A stretch of DNA of 34,940 bases from assembly GCA_030681595.1 (NCBI GenBank), contig JAUXSB010000037.1, positions 197,708-232,647 of the forward strand, in the 5' to 3' direction. Of this stretch, positions 17,415 to 25,542 are shown one piece after another (the first letter of the stretch is position 1; each line of letters begins with the position of its first letter). Source of the stretch: Candidatus Omnitrophota bacterium (GTDB lineage Bacteria > Omnitrophota > Gorgyraeia > Ghiorseimicrobiales > Ghiorseimicrobiaceae). The notes below the pieces were generated by a model. It did no database searches. It was given only the letters and a program-made list of their open reading frames with translations, and was not told the origin of the DNA. Made by a program: the position numbers and the translations under genes.

Positions 17415-18476
17415 GTGAAAAGCGATGTATATTTTATAGAGGTAAGCGAAGCTAATTTGGAAAAACGCTGCTTGGCTCTCTCAAAGCTTCTGGAAAAAAT
17501 TTCACATTTTTTACCTTACGAAAAAGATGAACTTGTTCCGATAAAATTTACCATCGGCGACAGCACCTGCGTTTACAACCTAAGCCCGGAATTAGTAAAA
17601 ATCATGGTTACGAAAATAAAGGCAAAAAAAGCCAAGCCTTTTGTTTTTGATACTAACGTAATTTATAGCGGAGAGCGCCAAAATGCCGTAGACCACCTTA
17701 CCCTTGCTCAAAATAAAGGTTTTGCGCAGGTAAAAATCGGAGCCCCCTACATCGTTGCCGACGGGCTCATCGGCCAAGACGGAAAAGAATTTGAAATAAG
17801 CTCAGAGGTAATCAAAAAAATAAAGGTTCCCTCGTTTATCGGAACCTTAGACAGCCTACTTGTTTTATCGCATGCCACCGGCCACATTATCTCCGGTTAT
17901 GCCGGCTCAATTAAAAACGTGGCAATGGGTATGGTATGCAGGCCGACAAAGCTTACGCAGCATTCATCTATTAAACCGCATACAATAAAAGATAAATGCA
18001 CACTTTGCCGCTCCTGCATTGCTGCTTGCCCGGCCGGCGCAATAGAAGTTAAGTCTAACCGGGTAATAATCAATCCGGACTTATGCGTCGGCTGCGGAGA
18101 ATGCCTCTGCGCCTGCCGGTTTGACGCCATTTTCATCAACTGGCACGAAAACAGCGATATCTTTGCCGAAAGGCTGGTTGATGTTGCCCAATTCATCCTT
18201 TCTAAATTTAAAAATAAGTTCTTCATTAACTTTCTTTTTGATATTACCAAAGAATGCGACTGTATTTCCAATAAAAACGACGAAATGGTTGCCGGCGACA
18301 TCGGTATCCTCGCCTCAGGCGATATCTTGTCTTTAGATAAGGCGACAATGGATTTAATTGATAAACATCACGGTACCTTGCGAGAAGCCCGCCCGCAGGG
18401 TGTATTTAATAAAATGTTTAGTTACGCGCAGGAAAAGAAGTTAGGAAATTTGGAATATAACTTGATTAAGGTATGA
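17415..18476 (+). CDS. DUF362 domain protein with 2x[4Fe-4S] ferredoxin domain
   Basis: CTLCRSCIAACPAGAI and CVGCGECLCACRFDAI; SLLVLSHATGHIISGYAGSIKNVAMGM typical of DUF362; GTG start. Confidence 0.92.
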   Translation: MKSDVYFIEVSEANLEKRCLALSKLLEKISHFLPYEKDELVPIKFTIGDSTCVYNLSPELVKIMVTKIKAKKAKPFVFDTNVIYSGERQNAVDHLTLAQNKGFAQVKIGAPYIVADGLIGQDGKEFEISSEVIKKIKVPSFIGTLDSLLVLSHATGHIISGYAGSIKNVAMGMVCRPTKLTQHSSIKPHTIKDKCTLCRSCIAACPAGAIEVKSNRVIINPDLCVGCGECLCACRFDAIFINWHENSDIFAERLVDVAQFILSKFKNKFFINFLFDITKECDCISNKNDEMVAGDIGILASGDILSLDKATMDLIDKHHGTLREARPQGVFNKMFSYAQEKKLGNLEYNLIKV

Positions 18477-18528
18477 ACCCCGCCCTTCCTAAAAGGCTGG
18501 GGTAGGGTTATGAAAGGAAGGGCGGGGT
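18477..18528 (+). promoter_or_regulatory. 14-bp perfect inverted repeat covering the SD and start of the next gene
   Basis: ACCCCGCCCTTCCT (18477-18490) / AGGAAGGGCGGGGT (18515-18528). Confidence 0.8.
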
Positions 18529-19237
18529 GAATAAATTCGAAATTCTTTTCGGCGCCAAAGTTTCTGAAATGAAAAAAACCTGTATCTTAATGCCTTATTT
18601 GCATAAGGGGCTTTTGGCCGATTTTGGGATAAAGAAAATTTCGCGGGGAAAATTATACGGCATAGGCCAATCCAGATTTTTCACTTTAATTCATGCCGGT
18701 ATCGGCCCCACCCTTACCGGAGACGCAGTTTTATACCTAAAAGAAACCGGGGTTAAAAACCTGATTCTTTTTGGTTCCTGCGGGCTGATTAAAGAAACTG
18801 CGGGTTTAAATATCGGCAGTTTAGTCAGCCCATCCAAAGCTTACAACCTTGAAAGTTTTTCCCGTATGCTGGAGAATAAAATTAACTTTGAAACGCATCC
18901 CGCAGACAGGAACTTACTGAAAGATTTTTTAGAAAATAACAAAACAATGGTAAAGAAAGTTACTTGCGCAACAATTGGCTCATTAAAATTAGAAGAAGAG
19001 CTTGAGAGTATTAAAGGCTTTGCCGAAGTGATAGATATGGAGTGTTCGGCTTTCTTTGCCGCGGCGGGTTTCATCAAGAGGCCTGCCATTGCCCTCTTTT
19101 ATGTCGCAGACATTGTAAACAATAAACCGTTTTACGCTTCTCTAAACCAGAAAGAAAAAAATACAATTTTTTCATCTACAAAAAAATCAGCATCCATCCT
19201 TTCTAAATTTATAGAGAACGGCCTGCGTTATTCCTGA
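18527..19237 (+). CDS. Phosphorylase superfamily (nucleoside phosphorylase-like) protein
   Basis: FTLIHAGIGPTLTGDAVLYLKETGVKNLILFGSCGLI, EVIDMECSAFFAAA; GTG start. Confidence 0.85.
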   Translation: MNKFEILFGAKVSEMKKTCILMPYLHKGLLADFGIKKISRGKLYGIGQSRFFTLIHAGIGPTLTGDAVLYLKETGVKNLILFGSCGLIKETAGLNIGSLVSPSKAYNLESFSRMLENKINFETHPADRNLLKDFLENNKTMVKKVTCATIGSLKLEEELESIKGFAEVIDMECSAFFAAAGFIKRPAIALFYVADIVNNKPFYASLNQKEKNTIFSSTKKSASILSKFIENGLRYS

Positions 19238-20666
19238 TTTCATCCTGATAGATGCGTATTTCAGATTCCTTTCGCGCGTTATTCCAGCCGAGAAGCCCAG
19301 CCATAATCCCGGCATATTCTTCAATGCGTTCAAGCCCATGCGACGGCGTCATAAAAAGCTCGAGCCTACGCACTAAAAGATCGTTCAATGTATTAGCCAT
19401 TTCTTCTTTTACGGCATGCCTGGTGATAATGGCTAAGTCTGTTTTGTTTTCGGCTAACGCTGCCTCGTATGGGCCTATTTCACCGGTAACGCATTTTTTA
19501 AAACCTCTCTCTTTTAATTTAGAAAGAGCAACATCTACTGTTTGCTCAGCAAGATGCCTATAGGTCGTATATTTTCCTCCTGCCACAGAAATTAATCCGG
19601 AGCTGGATTCTCTAATTAAATGCTCCCGCGAGACCTGGCTTGCCGGCATCCCTTGAGTATTTACTAAAGGGCGCAGCCCCGCGTAAGTAGTAATTATGCC
19701 GCCTCCGTCAATATTTTCATTAGGGAAAATCCGGCGCGTCTCCTTAAGTAGGTATTCCACTTCGTCTTTGGCCGCGTAAACCTCATCGCATGAGCCGCTA
19801 TAGTCCGTATCTGTAGTCCCGATAAGAGAAAAATCACGCCAAGGTATAATAAAAAATATCCTTTTGTCTTTATGTGCCGACAAAAGAATCGCTCGCGTAT
19901 GCGGCAGCCGCCTATAGACAAGGTGTATCCCTTTGGTAGGACGCACAATTTCAGGCGCGGCAGGCTCATCAATTTTCAGAAGTCCGTTTGACCATGCGCC
20001 CGTAACGTTTACCACAACACTTGCGTGGATTGTAAATTTTTCGCCGCTTAATTTATCCTGCGCGTAGACACCGCAAAGTGCCCCTTTTTCTTTAACAAAT
20101 CCCACCACCTCCAGCTTGTTTGCCACAGAGCATCCTGCGCGATAAGCAGAAATGGCGTTCTCAAGGCATAAGCGCACGTCGTCTACCTGCGCGTCAAAAT
20201 AAGCAACGCCGCCTCTTAGATTATGCTGCGCGATATTAGGCTCAAGTACTGCCAAATCATCTTTTCCAAAATCGCGATGACGACAAATAACGTGCTTACC
20301 CGCTAATTTATCGTAAAGAAAAATGCCTGCTTTTATCTTTAAAAGCGGCCGCGGGTCATCTTTATATACGGGGATAAGAAATTCAAACGGCTTGACTAAA
20401 TGCGGGACGGTTTTTAAAAGTGTGGCGCGCTCATGAAGCGCCTCATAGACAAGTTTAAAATTAAACTGTTCTAAATAGCGTATGCCGCCGTGGATAAGTT
20501 TTGTGGTTTTCCCGCTGGCGCCCGAGGCAAAATCATCCTTCTCAATGAGGGCGGTTTTTGCGCCTCGCAGTTGGGCATCGCGGGCAATAGCACAGCCGTT
20601 AATCCCGCCGCCGATAACTAAAAGGTCAAACCGGCTGTTCCTTAGCCCTTCTATATCTCGTCTCAC
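19209..20666 (-). CDS. glpD: FAD-dependent glycerol-3-phosphate dehydrogenase
   Basis: FDLLVIGGGINGCAIARDAQLRGAKTALIEKDDFASGASGKTTKLIHGGIRYLEQ, VNVTGAWSN, IGTTDTDY, GGKYTTYRHLAE. Confidence 0.97.
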   Translation of the reverse strand: MRRDIEGLRNSRFDLLVIGGGINGCAIARDAQLRGAKTALIEKDDFASGASGKTTKLIHGGIRYLEQFNFKLVYEALHERATLLKTVPHLVKPFEFLIPVYKDDPRPLLKIKAGIFLYDKLAGKHVICRHRDFGKDDLAVLEPNIAQHNLRGGVAYFDAQVDDVRLCLENAISAYRAGCSVANKLEVVGFVKEKGALCGVYAQDKLSGEKFTIHASVVVNVTGAWSNGLLKIDEPAAPEIVRPTKGIHLVYRRLPHTRAILLSAHKDKRIFFIIPWRDFSLIGTTDTDYSGSCDEVYAAKDEVEYLLKETRRIFPNENIDGGGIITTYAGLRPLVNTQGMPASQVSREHLIRESSSGLISVAGGKYTTYRHLAEQTVDVALSKLKERGFKKCVTGEIGPYEAALAENKTDLAIITRHAVKEEMANTLNDLLVRRLELFMTPSHGLERIEEYAGIMAGLLGWNNARKESEIRIYQDEIRNNAGRSL

Positions 20667-22150
20667 TATAGCCTTGCCTTATGCACTGCTTTTAACCATC
20701 CGCCATAAAGCCCAATCCTTTGCGCGTTTTTCATCTTAGGCAGGAATATTTTTTCCGCTGTAATGGTTTTTTTTAGCTCCGAGGTATCTTTCCAGAACCC
20801 AATACCTAAGCCGGCAAGCATCGCCGCTCCTTTTGCCGTAGTTTCGGAAACTTTAGGCCGGATTATCCTAGCCCTTAAAATATCCGCCTGAAACTGCATC
20901 AGAAAATTATTGCTAGCGCCCCCTCCGTCAACACGCAGGGAATTTAGGCTCTGGTTTGTTTCAAGGCGCATAATATCCGCGATATCTTTTACCTGATAAG
21001 CGATTGCCTCTAATACCGCGCGGATAATATGCGCGCGGTTTGTACCACGGGTGATACCGGTTATGGTTCCGCGCGCCGCAGAATCCCAATACGGGGCTCC
21101 CAACCCCACAAAAGCCGGGACAAAATATACCCCGCCTGTATCCGAAACAGTTTTCGCCAACTTTTCAGTATCAGATGCCTTTTTTATAATCTTTAATTCA
21201 TCCCTAAGCCACTGCACGGCCGCGCCCGTAATAAATACAGCCCCTTCCAGCGCGTAAGAGGGTTGCCCGCGGCTATCACAGGCAAGCGTAGTTAAGAGGC
21301 CTTTTTTTGAAAATACGCATTTCGCTCCGGTATTTACGAGAAGAAAACACCCTGTGCCATATGTATTCTTCATTTGCCCGGCGGCAAAACACCCCTGCCC
21401 AAAAAGAGCGGCCTGTTGGTCACCCGCGACCCCAGCGATAGGAATACCCGAAGGAAACAAGTAGGAATTTTTTGCGGTTTTAGCGAATAGAGAACTTGAT
21501 GGGCACACCCTTGGCAAAATGCTTTCGGGTATATCTATAATCTTAAGCAGATCCTCATCCCATTTCTTTTCTCTAATGTTAAATATTAACGTGCGTGAGG
21601 CATTAGTATAATCTGTTACGTGTGCCTTCTGGCCGCTTAGCTTCCAGATTAACCAGCTATCAATTGTGCCAAAGCAAATTTGCCCGGATTTAGCGCGCGC
21701 CCTTAAACCTTTTATGTTATCTAAGAGCCATTTAATTTTTGTTCCTGAAAAATACGCGTCAATTACTAAGCCGGTTTTTTTATGGAATACTTTGGAGTAC
21801 CCGTTTTCTTTTAGTTTATCACATATGGTGGATGTACGACGGCACTGCCAGACAATCGCATTGTGCACCGGCCTGCCTGTTTTCCTATCCCAAAGGATAG
21901 TTGTCTCACGCTGGTTAGTTATTCCTATCGCGGCAACTTCTGTAGGCTTGATATTCTTCTTAAGCAACGCCGCCTTAACGACCAATTCTACTGTTTGCCA
22001 TATCTCATCCGGATTATGCTCCACCCATCCGGCGCAAGGATAAATCTGGCGGAACTCCCGATAGCTGCTTGAGACAAGAAAACCCCGCCTATCAAATATA
22101 AACGCGCGGCTTCCGGTTGTCCCTTGGTCTATAGCTAGGATATATTTCAT
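20666..22150 (-). CDS. glpK: Glycerol kinase
   Basis: YILAIDQGTTGSRAFIF, ITNQRETTILWDRKTGRPVHNAIVWQCRRT, GVAGDQQAALFGQGCF, VDGGGASNNFLMQFQADIL. Confidence 0.98.
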   Translation of the reverse strand: MKYILAIDQGTTGSRAFIFDRRGFLVSSSYREFRQIYPCAGWVEHNPDEIWQTVELVVKAALLKKNIKPTEVAAIGITNQRETTILWDRKTGRPVHNAIVWQCRRTSTICDKLKENGYSKVFHKKTGLVIDAYFSGTKIKWLLDNIKGLRARAKSGQICFGTIDSWLIWKLSGQKAHVTDYTNASRTLIFNIREKKWDEDLLKIIDIPESILPRVCPSSSLFAKTAKNSYLFPSGIPIAGVAGDQQAALFGQGCFAAGQMKNTYGTGCFLLVNTGAKCVFSKKGLLTTLACDSRGQPSYALEGAVFITGAAVQWLRDELKIIKKASDTEKLAKTVSDTGGVYFVPAFVGLGAPYWDSAARGTITGITRGTNRAHIIRAVLEAIAYQVKDIADIMRLETNQSLNSLRVDGGGASNNFLMQFQADILRARIIRPKVSETTAKGAAMLAGLGIGFWKDTSELKKTITAEKIFLPKMKNAQRIGLYGGWLKAVHKARL

Positions 22151-22161
22151 ACCCTTATATA

Positions 22162-22380
22162 TTAGTCTCTGGTCGCCTGATAAATACCGTAAGCGGCAGC
22201 CGCGCTCAGCGCCGTGCTAATTATGGCACACCCGGAACTAAATACTGTCACTAACGCCAACATCGTCCAAATAACCGTTAATTTAAGCCTATTCATATCT
22301 GCCTTTCTCTTGGAGAACCGTTCATCGGCTGCCTCAACACATATATACGCTAAGCAATATACACATACGCCTATTTGCAA
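22162..22380 (-). CDS. Small putative lipoprotein (start probably at internal MNRLKLTVIW)
   Basis: MNRLKLTVIWTMLALVTVFSSGCAIISTALSAAAAYGIYQATRD; lipobox FSSGC. Confidence 0.6.
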   Translation of the reverse strand: MQIGVCVYCLAYICVEAADERFSKRKADMNRLKLTVIWTMLALVTVFSSGCAIISTALSAAAAYGIYQATRD

Positions 22381-22426
22381 ACATTATTACATATCGAAAG
22401 ATAAAATCAAGCTTTATCATTAATCC

Positions 22427-22455
22427 TTGCGCATTTTGCGGGCTTTTGATATGCT
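22427..22455 (+). promoter_or_regulatory. Putative promoter for the SPL-like gene
   Basis: TTGCGC, 17-nt spacer, TATGCT; 6 nt before the ATG. Confidence 0.45.
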
Positions 22456-22461
22456 CGTTCT

Positions 22462-23808
22462 ATGCAAACCCGGGAAAAAGAATTTCAAAGGTTAAAAACA
22501 ATAAAATTACTAACCAAGGTAGAGTTTAAGCGCTTTGGTGTAAATAAAAAACAGGAGATCATAAGGCTTTTATACGAGATATCCAAGCGGGAAGGCGTTG
22601 CCCCGAAAGAAATTATAAAGGGCTTAAGCTTTGGCGGCTTTCATCGCTTAAAAGATACCCTGCTTAAACGGAGGTTTCCCTGTGCCTCAATCGGCCGCGA
22701 AAAACTTATTCCGTATCTATCGCAATTAAAATTAAGCAATAAAAATACCTTTAAACCTAACGACGGGAAATTTTACCCCGAGAATATCTTTATTGAACAA
22801 ACGGTAAAAAATTCTTTTCTCGCAAAAACAGCCGTAAATAAATTTCCTTGCTCTTGCGTCCGGGAAATTGTGTCATTAAAAAATTACCTTAGCGAAACTA
22901 AGCGCGCGGAAAAAATTTCCGGATATAACCAGAGGCGCAAAAACCTGTTTATTATACAAGAGCAGTTTGACTTCTTTAAAAAATGCCCTTGCACAAAAAA
23001 CGCCGTTAACTGCGGCTACCACATATTCAATCTCGGCTTTGGATGCATCTTTGACTGCACTTATTGCTATCTTCAGGAATATATAAACATACCCGGTATA
23101 ATTTTACCGGCAAACTTGGATAGTTTTTTTAATGATTTTCTTGCCTATAAACATAAAAATATGCGCTTAGGAACAGGCGAATTTTCCGACTCTCTTATGC
23201 TGGACGGCATAACCGGGTATTCGTCAAGTCTAATAGACTTTTTCAAGAGGTATCCCGAGGTAACTTTTGAGTTTAAAACTAAAAGCGACAATATCGGCAA
23301 TATCCTTAAGGCAAGGCATTCGGGAAATATTGTTGTCGCTTGGTCGCTTAATCCCCAAAAAATCATTGACGAAAATGAATTTTTCACTGCCTCTTTAAAC
23401 GAGCGGCTTTCCGCGGCCCAAAAATGCGTTCAGGCAGGCCATAAGGTTAGTTTTCACTTTGACCCGCTATTTTATTTTGACGGCTGGCAGCCCGAATATC
23501 AAAAAGTAATCTGTGCTCTTTTTGAGAAAATAAAACCCAGGGATATTTCATGGATAAGCCTTGGGACATTTCGCTTTAAGCCGGAACTTAAAACAATAAT
23601 TGAAGAAAGGTTTAGGCAAAATACGATTCTTGACGGAGAACTGCTTATCGGATACGACGGTAAATTGCGGTATCCATACATGTTTAGGCGCAAGATGTAT
23701 GAGTTTTTAATTCGGGAAATGGCAAAGCAGGCTAAAAACTTACCAATATATCTCTGCATGGAAGAACACTCGCTATGGAAGGATTTAAAGCTTATTCTAC
23801 CGTTTTAG
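22462..23808 (+). CDS. Spore photoproduct lyase-like radical SAM protein
   Basis: GFGCIFDCTYCYLQEY (CxxxCxxC), MRLGTGEFSDSLMLDG, FEFKTKSDN, C-terminal CMEEHSLWKDL. Confidence 0.88.
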   Translation: MQTREKEFQRLKTIKLLTKVEFKRFGVNKKQEIIRLLYEISKREGVAPKEIIKGLSFGGFHRLKDTLLKRRFPCASIGREKLIPYLSQLKLSNKNTFKPNDGKFYPENIFIEQTVKNSFLAKTAVNKFPCSCVREIVSLKNYLSETKRAEKISGYNQRRKNLFIIQEQFDFFKKCPCTKNAVNCGYHIFNLGFGCIFDCTYCYLQEYINIPGIILPANLDSFFNDFLAYKHKNMRLGTGEFSDSLMLDGITGYSSSLIDFFKRYPEVTFEFKTKSDNIGNILKARHSGNIVVAWSLNPQKIIDENEFFTASLNERLSAAQKCVQAGHKVSFHFDPLFYFDGWQPEYQKVICALFEKIKPRDISWISLGTFRFKPELKTIIEERFRQNTILDGELLIGYDGKLRYPYMFRRKMYEFLIREMAKQAKNLPIYLCMEEHSLWKDLKLILPF

Positions 23809-23999
23809 GCGTGGATTGATTCATAATTTCGTTTTTTATTTTATTAAACCGCTGGGTATTGCCCCAACAGTCAGAAATCCAGTTATCCCCGCCCCATTTT
23901 GGCATCAGGCATGTGAGTTTTTTGTAATAAGCCTCGAATTCGGCATCAGCGGCCTTTATTACCCGGCTAATAGGATGAGCTTTCTACCGGCCAGAGGGC

Positions 24000-25253
24000 T
24001 TAAGAAGGCCGATGCTTATAACCCGGCCGCGCTCCATATCTTCTGTTTTTATCCCGGAAGCTGTAATGAGGGGTGCGCCGCTGGTGGCGCGCCGGAATAG
24101 AAGCCTTAGGCGTAAAAGAAAATTTTTCTGCGGGGATACTAGGATGCACGGATAAAGGAATGGATGTCCGGATAATCTTTTCTATGTTGCGCACATCTCT
24201 CTCTTGGTCTGGAGTTGCCAAGGCAATAGCATGACCTTCTACCCCTGCCCTTCCTGTGCGCCCTATCCTGTGGACATAATTTTCCGGATCTTCCGGCAGG
24301 TCGTAATTTATCACCAGCTCTATTCCGGTAACGTCGATACCCCTTGCGGCGATGTCAGTAGCCACAAGAATACGGTATCTTCCTGACTTAAAGCCCTGCA
24401 GGGCTTCTTTGCGTTGCGCTAAAGTTCTGTCAGCGTGAATCTCTGAAACAGGATGCCCCATTGTTCTTAGGGAACGTGTTATTCTCTGCGCCCCTCTTTT
24501 CGTACGCATAAAAAGAAGCACCGATCCTCTATATTGTTTAAGCAGTTCCCCCAGAAGCTTATTTTTTGCGTCTCTGCCTACGATGAACATCTCCTGCGAA
24601 ACAAGTTCGGCAGCAGTCCCTGTAGGGGCAATCTCGGTGCGTACCGGCAGATGCATATATGCGGCTGCAATCTTGATTATACTCGCCGGTATTGTCGCGG
24701 AAAAAAGCATGGTCTGACGCTCTCTGGGTATGGTCTTTAGGATGCTCTCAATCTGCGGGGCAAAGCCCATATCCAGCATACGGTCAGCTTCATCAAGAAC
24801 AAGGATGATAACGTCGTCAAGCCGTATGTGGTGCTGTTTCATATGGTCAAGCAGGCGGCCTGGGGTTGCGATAATAATCCGCGGATTTTGCCTTAAAGAT
24901 TGGGTCTGTATGTTTATAGCTTCACCGCCGATGAGCACCGTTGTTTTCATTTTAAATGCCGGGGTAAATTTTATAAGGGCTTCGTTAACCTGAATCGCCA
25001 GCTCGCGCGTGGGAACTAAGATTAACCCTCTACCGTTTTTCTGGGCAAGGCGTTGGATCATGGGAATACCAAAAGCAATAGTCTTGCCCGTTCCGGTCTG
25101 GGCAATGCCGATAATATCTTTGCCCTCAATGGCGATGGGTATGGCCTTACGTTGAATTGGGGTCGGCACGCTAAATTTCATTCGGTTAAGCGCATCCAAG
25201 AGGCCCGGCGCTATACTCAATCCGTAGAAACTGCTATTTTGATTTAAAGTCAT
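24000..25253 (-). CDS. DEAD-box RNA helicase
   Basis: TPIQRKAIP, AQTGTGKT, PTRELAIQV, ATPGRLLDH, LDEADRMLDMGF, FSATIP, ATDIAARGIDV, HRIGRTGRAG. Confidence 0.97.
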   Translation of the reverse strand: MTLNQNSSFYGLSIAPGLLDALNRMKFSVPTPIQRKAIPIAIEGKDIIGIAQTGTGKTIAFGIPMIQRLAQKNGRGLILVPTRELAIQVNEALIKFTPAFKMKTTVLIGGEAINIQTQSLRQNPRIIIATPGRLLDHMKQHHIRLDDVIILVLDEADRMLDMGFAPQIESILKTIPRERQTMLFSATIPASIIKIAAAYMHLPVRTEIAPTGTAAELVSQEMFIVGRDAKNKLLGELLKQYRGSVLLFMRTKRGAQRITRSLRTMGHPVSEIHADRTLAQRKEALQGFKSGRYRILVATDIAARGIDVTGIELVINYDLPEDPENYVHRIGRTGRAGVEGHAIALATPDQERDVRNIEKIIRTSIPLSVHPSIPAEKFSFTPKASIPARHQRRTPHYSFRDKNRRYGARPGYKHRPS

Positions 25254-25352
25254 TAATCCTCCTTGGTTATACTAAATTTTATTTTACCACAGGTTAGCAT
25301 ATAAGAAAACATTATTTTAGTCCGTTACAGTCTATTCTACACTGCCTCATTA

Positions 25353-25384
25353 AAACAAAAAAGGATGGCTATATCCAACCATCC
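25353..25384 (-). terminator. Intrinsic terminator
   Basis: Minus strand GGATGG ttggatatag CCATCC TTTTTTGTTTT. Confidence 0.85.
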
Positions 25385-25410
25385 CCATTCTCTCTAAAAA
25401 ATATTCAGCG

Positions 25411-25455
25411 CTATTTAGGTTTTGGTTTTTTACGGCATCCACAGGTAGAACACAT
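25411..25455 (-). CDS. Putative 14-aa Cys-rich peptide
   Basis: MCSTCGCRKKPKPK*; SD AGAGG 5 nt upstream of ATG. Confidence 0.45.
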   Translation of the reverse strand: MCSTCGCRKKPKPK

Positions 25456-25514
25456 ACACACCTCTTTAATCCCTACTGAAGCAGGATTACCTATCTGAGT
25501 CCTTCTGTTAACCT

Positions 25515-25542
25515 ATTATAACAAAATTTTAAGTTTAGTCAA
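25515..25542 (-). promoter_or_regulatory. Near-consensus sigma70 promoter
   Basis: Minus strand TTGACT, 16-nt spacer, TATAAT. Confidence 0.78.

Noticed and set aside
17897-18301. Minus ORF opposite the DUF362 gene
   Set aside because: Antisense to a ferredoxin-domain gene with clear Cys motifs; chance frame.
19694-19972. 92-aa minus ORF inside glpD
   Set aside because: Alternative frame of a confidently identified gene; no domain recognised.
24062-24095. GC-rich hairpin near the helicase 3' end (GGTGCGCC...GGCGCGCC)
   Set aside because: Lies within the basic C-terminal coding tail with imperfect arms; no independent evidence of function.
23816-24100. 94-aa plus ORF overlapping the helicase 3' end
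   Set aside because: No domain; partly antisense to the helicase and no clear SD or promoter.
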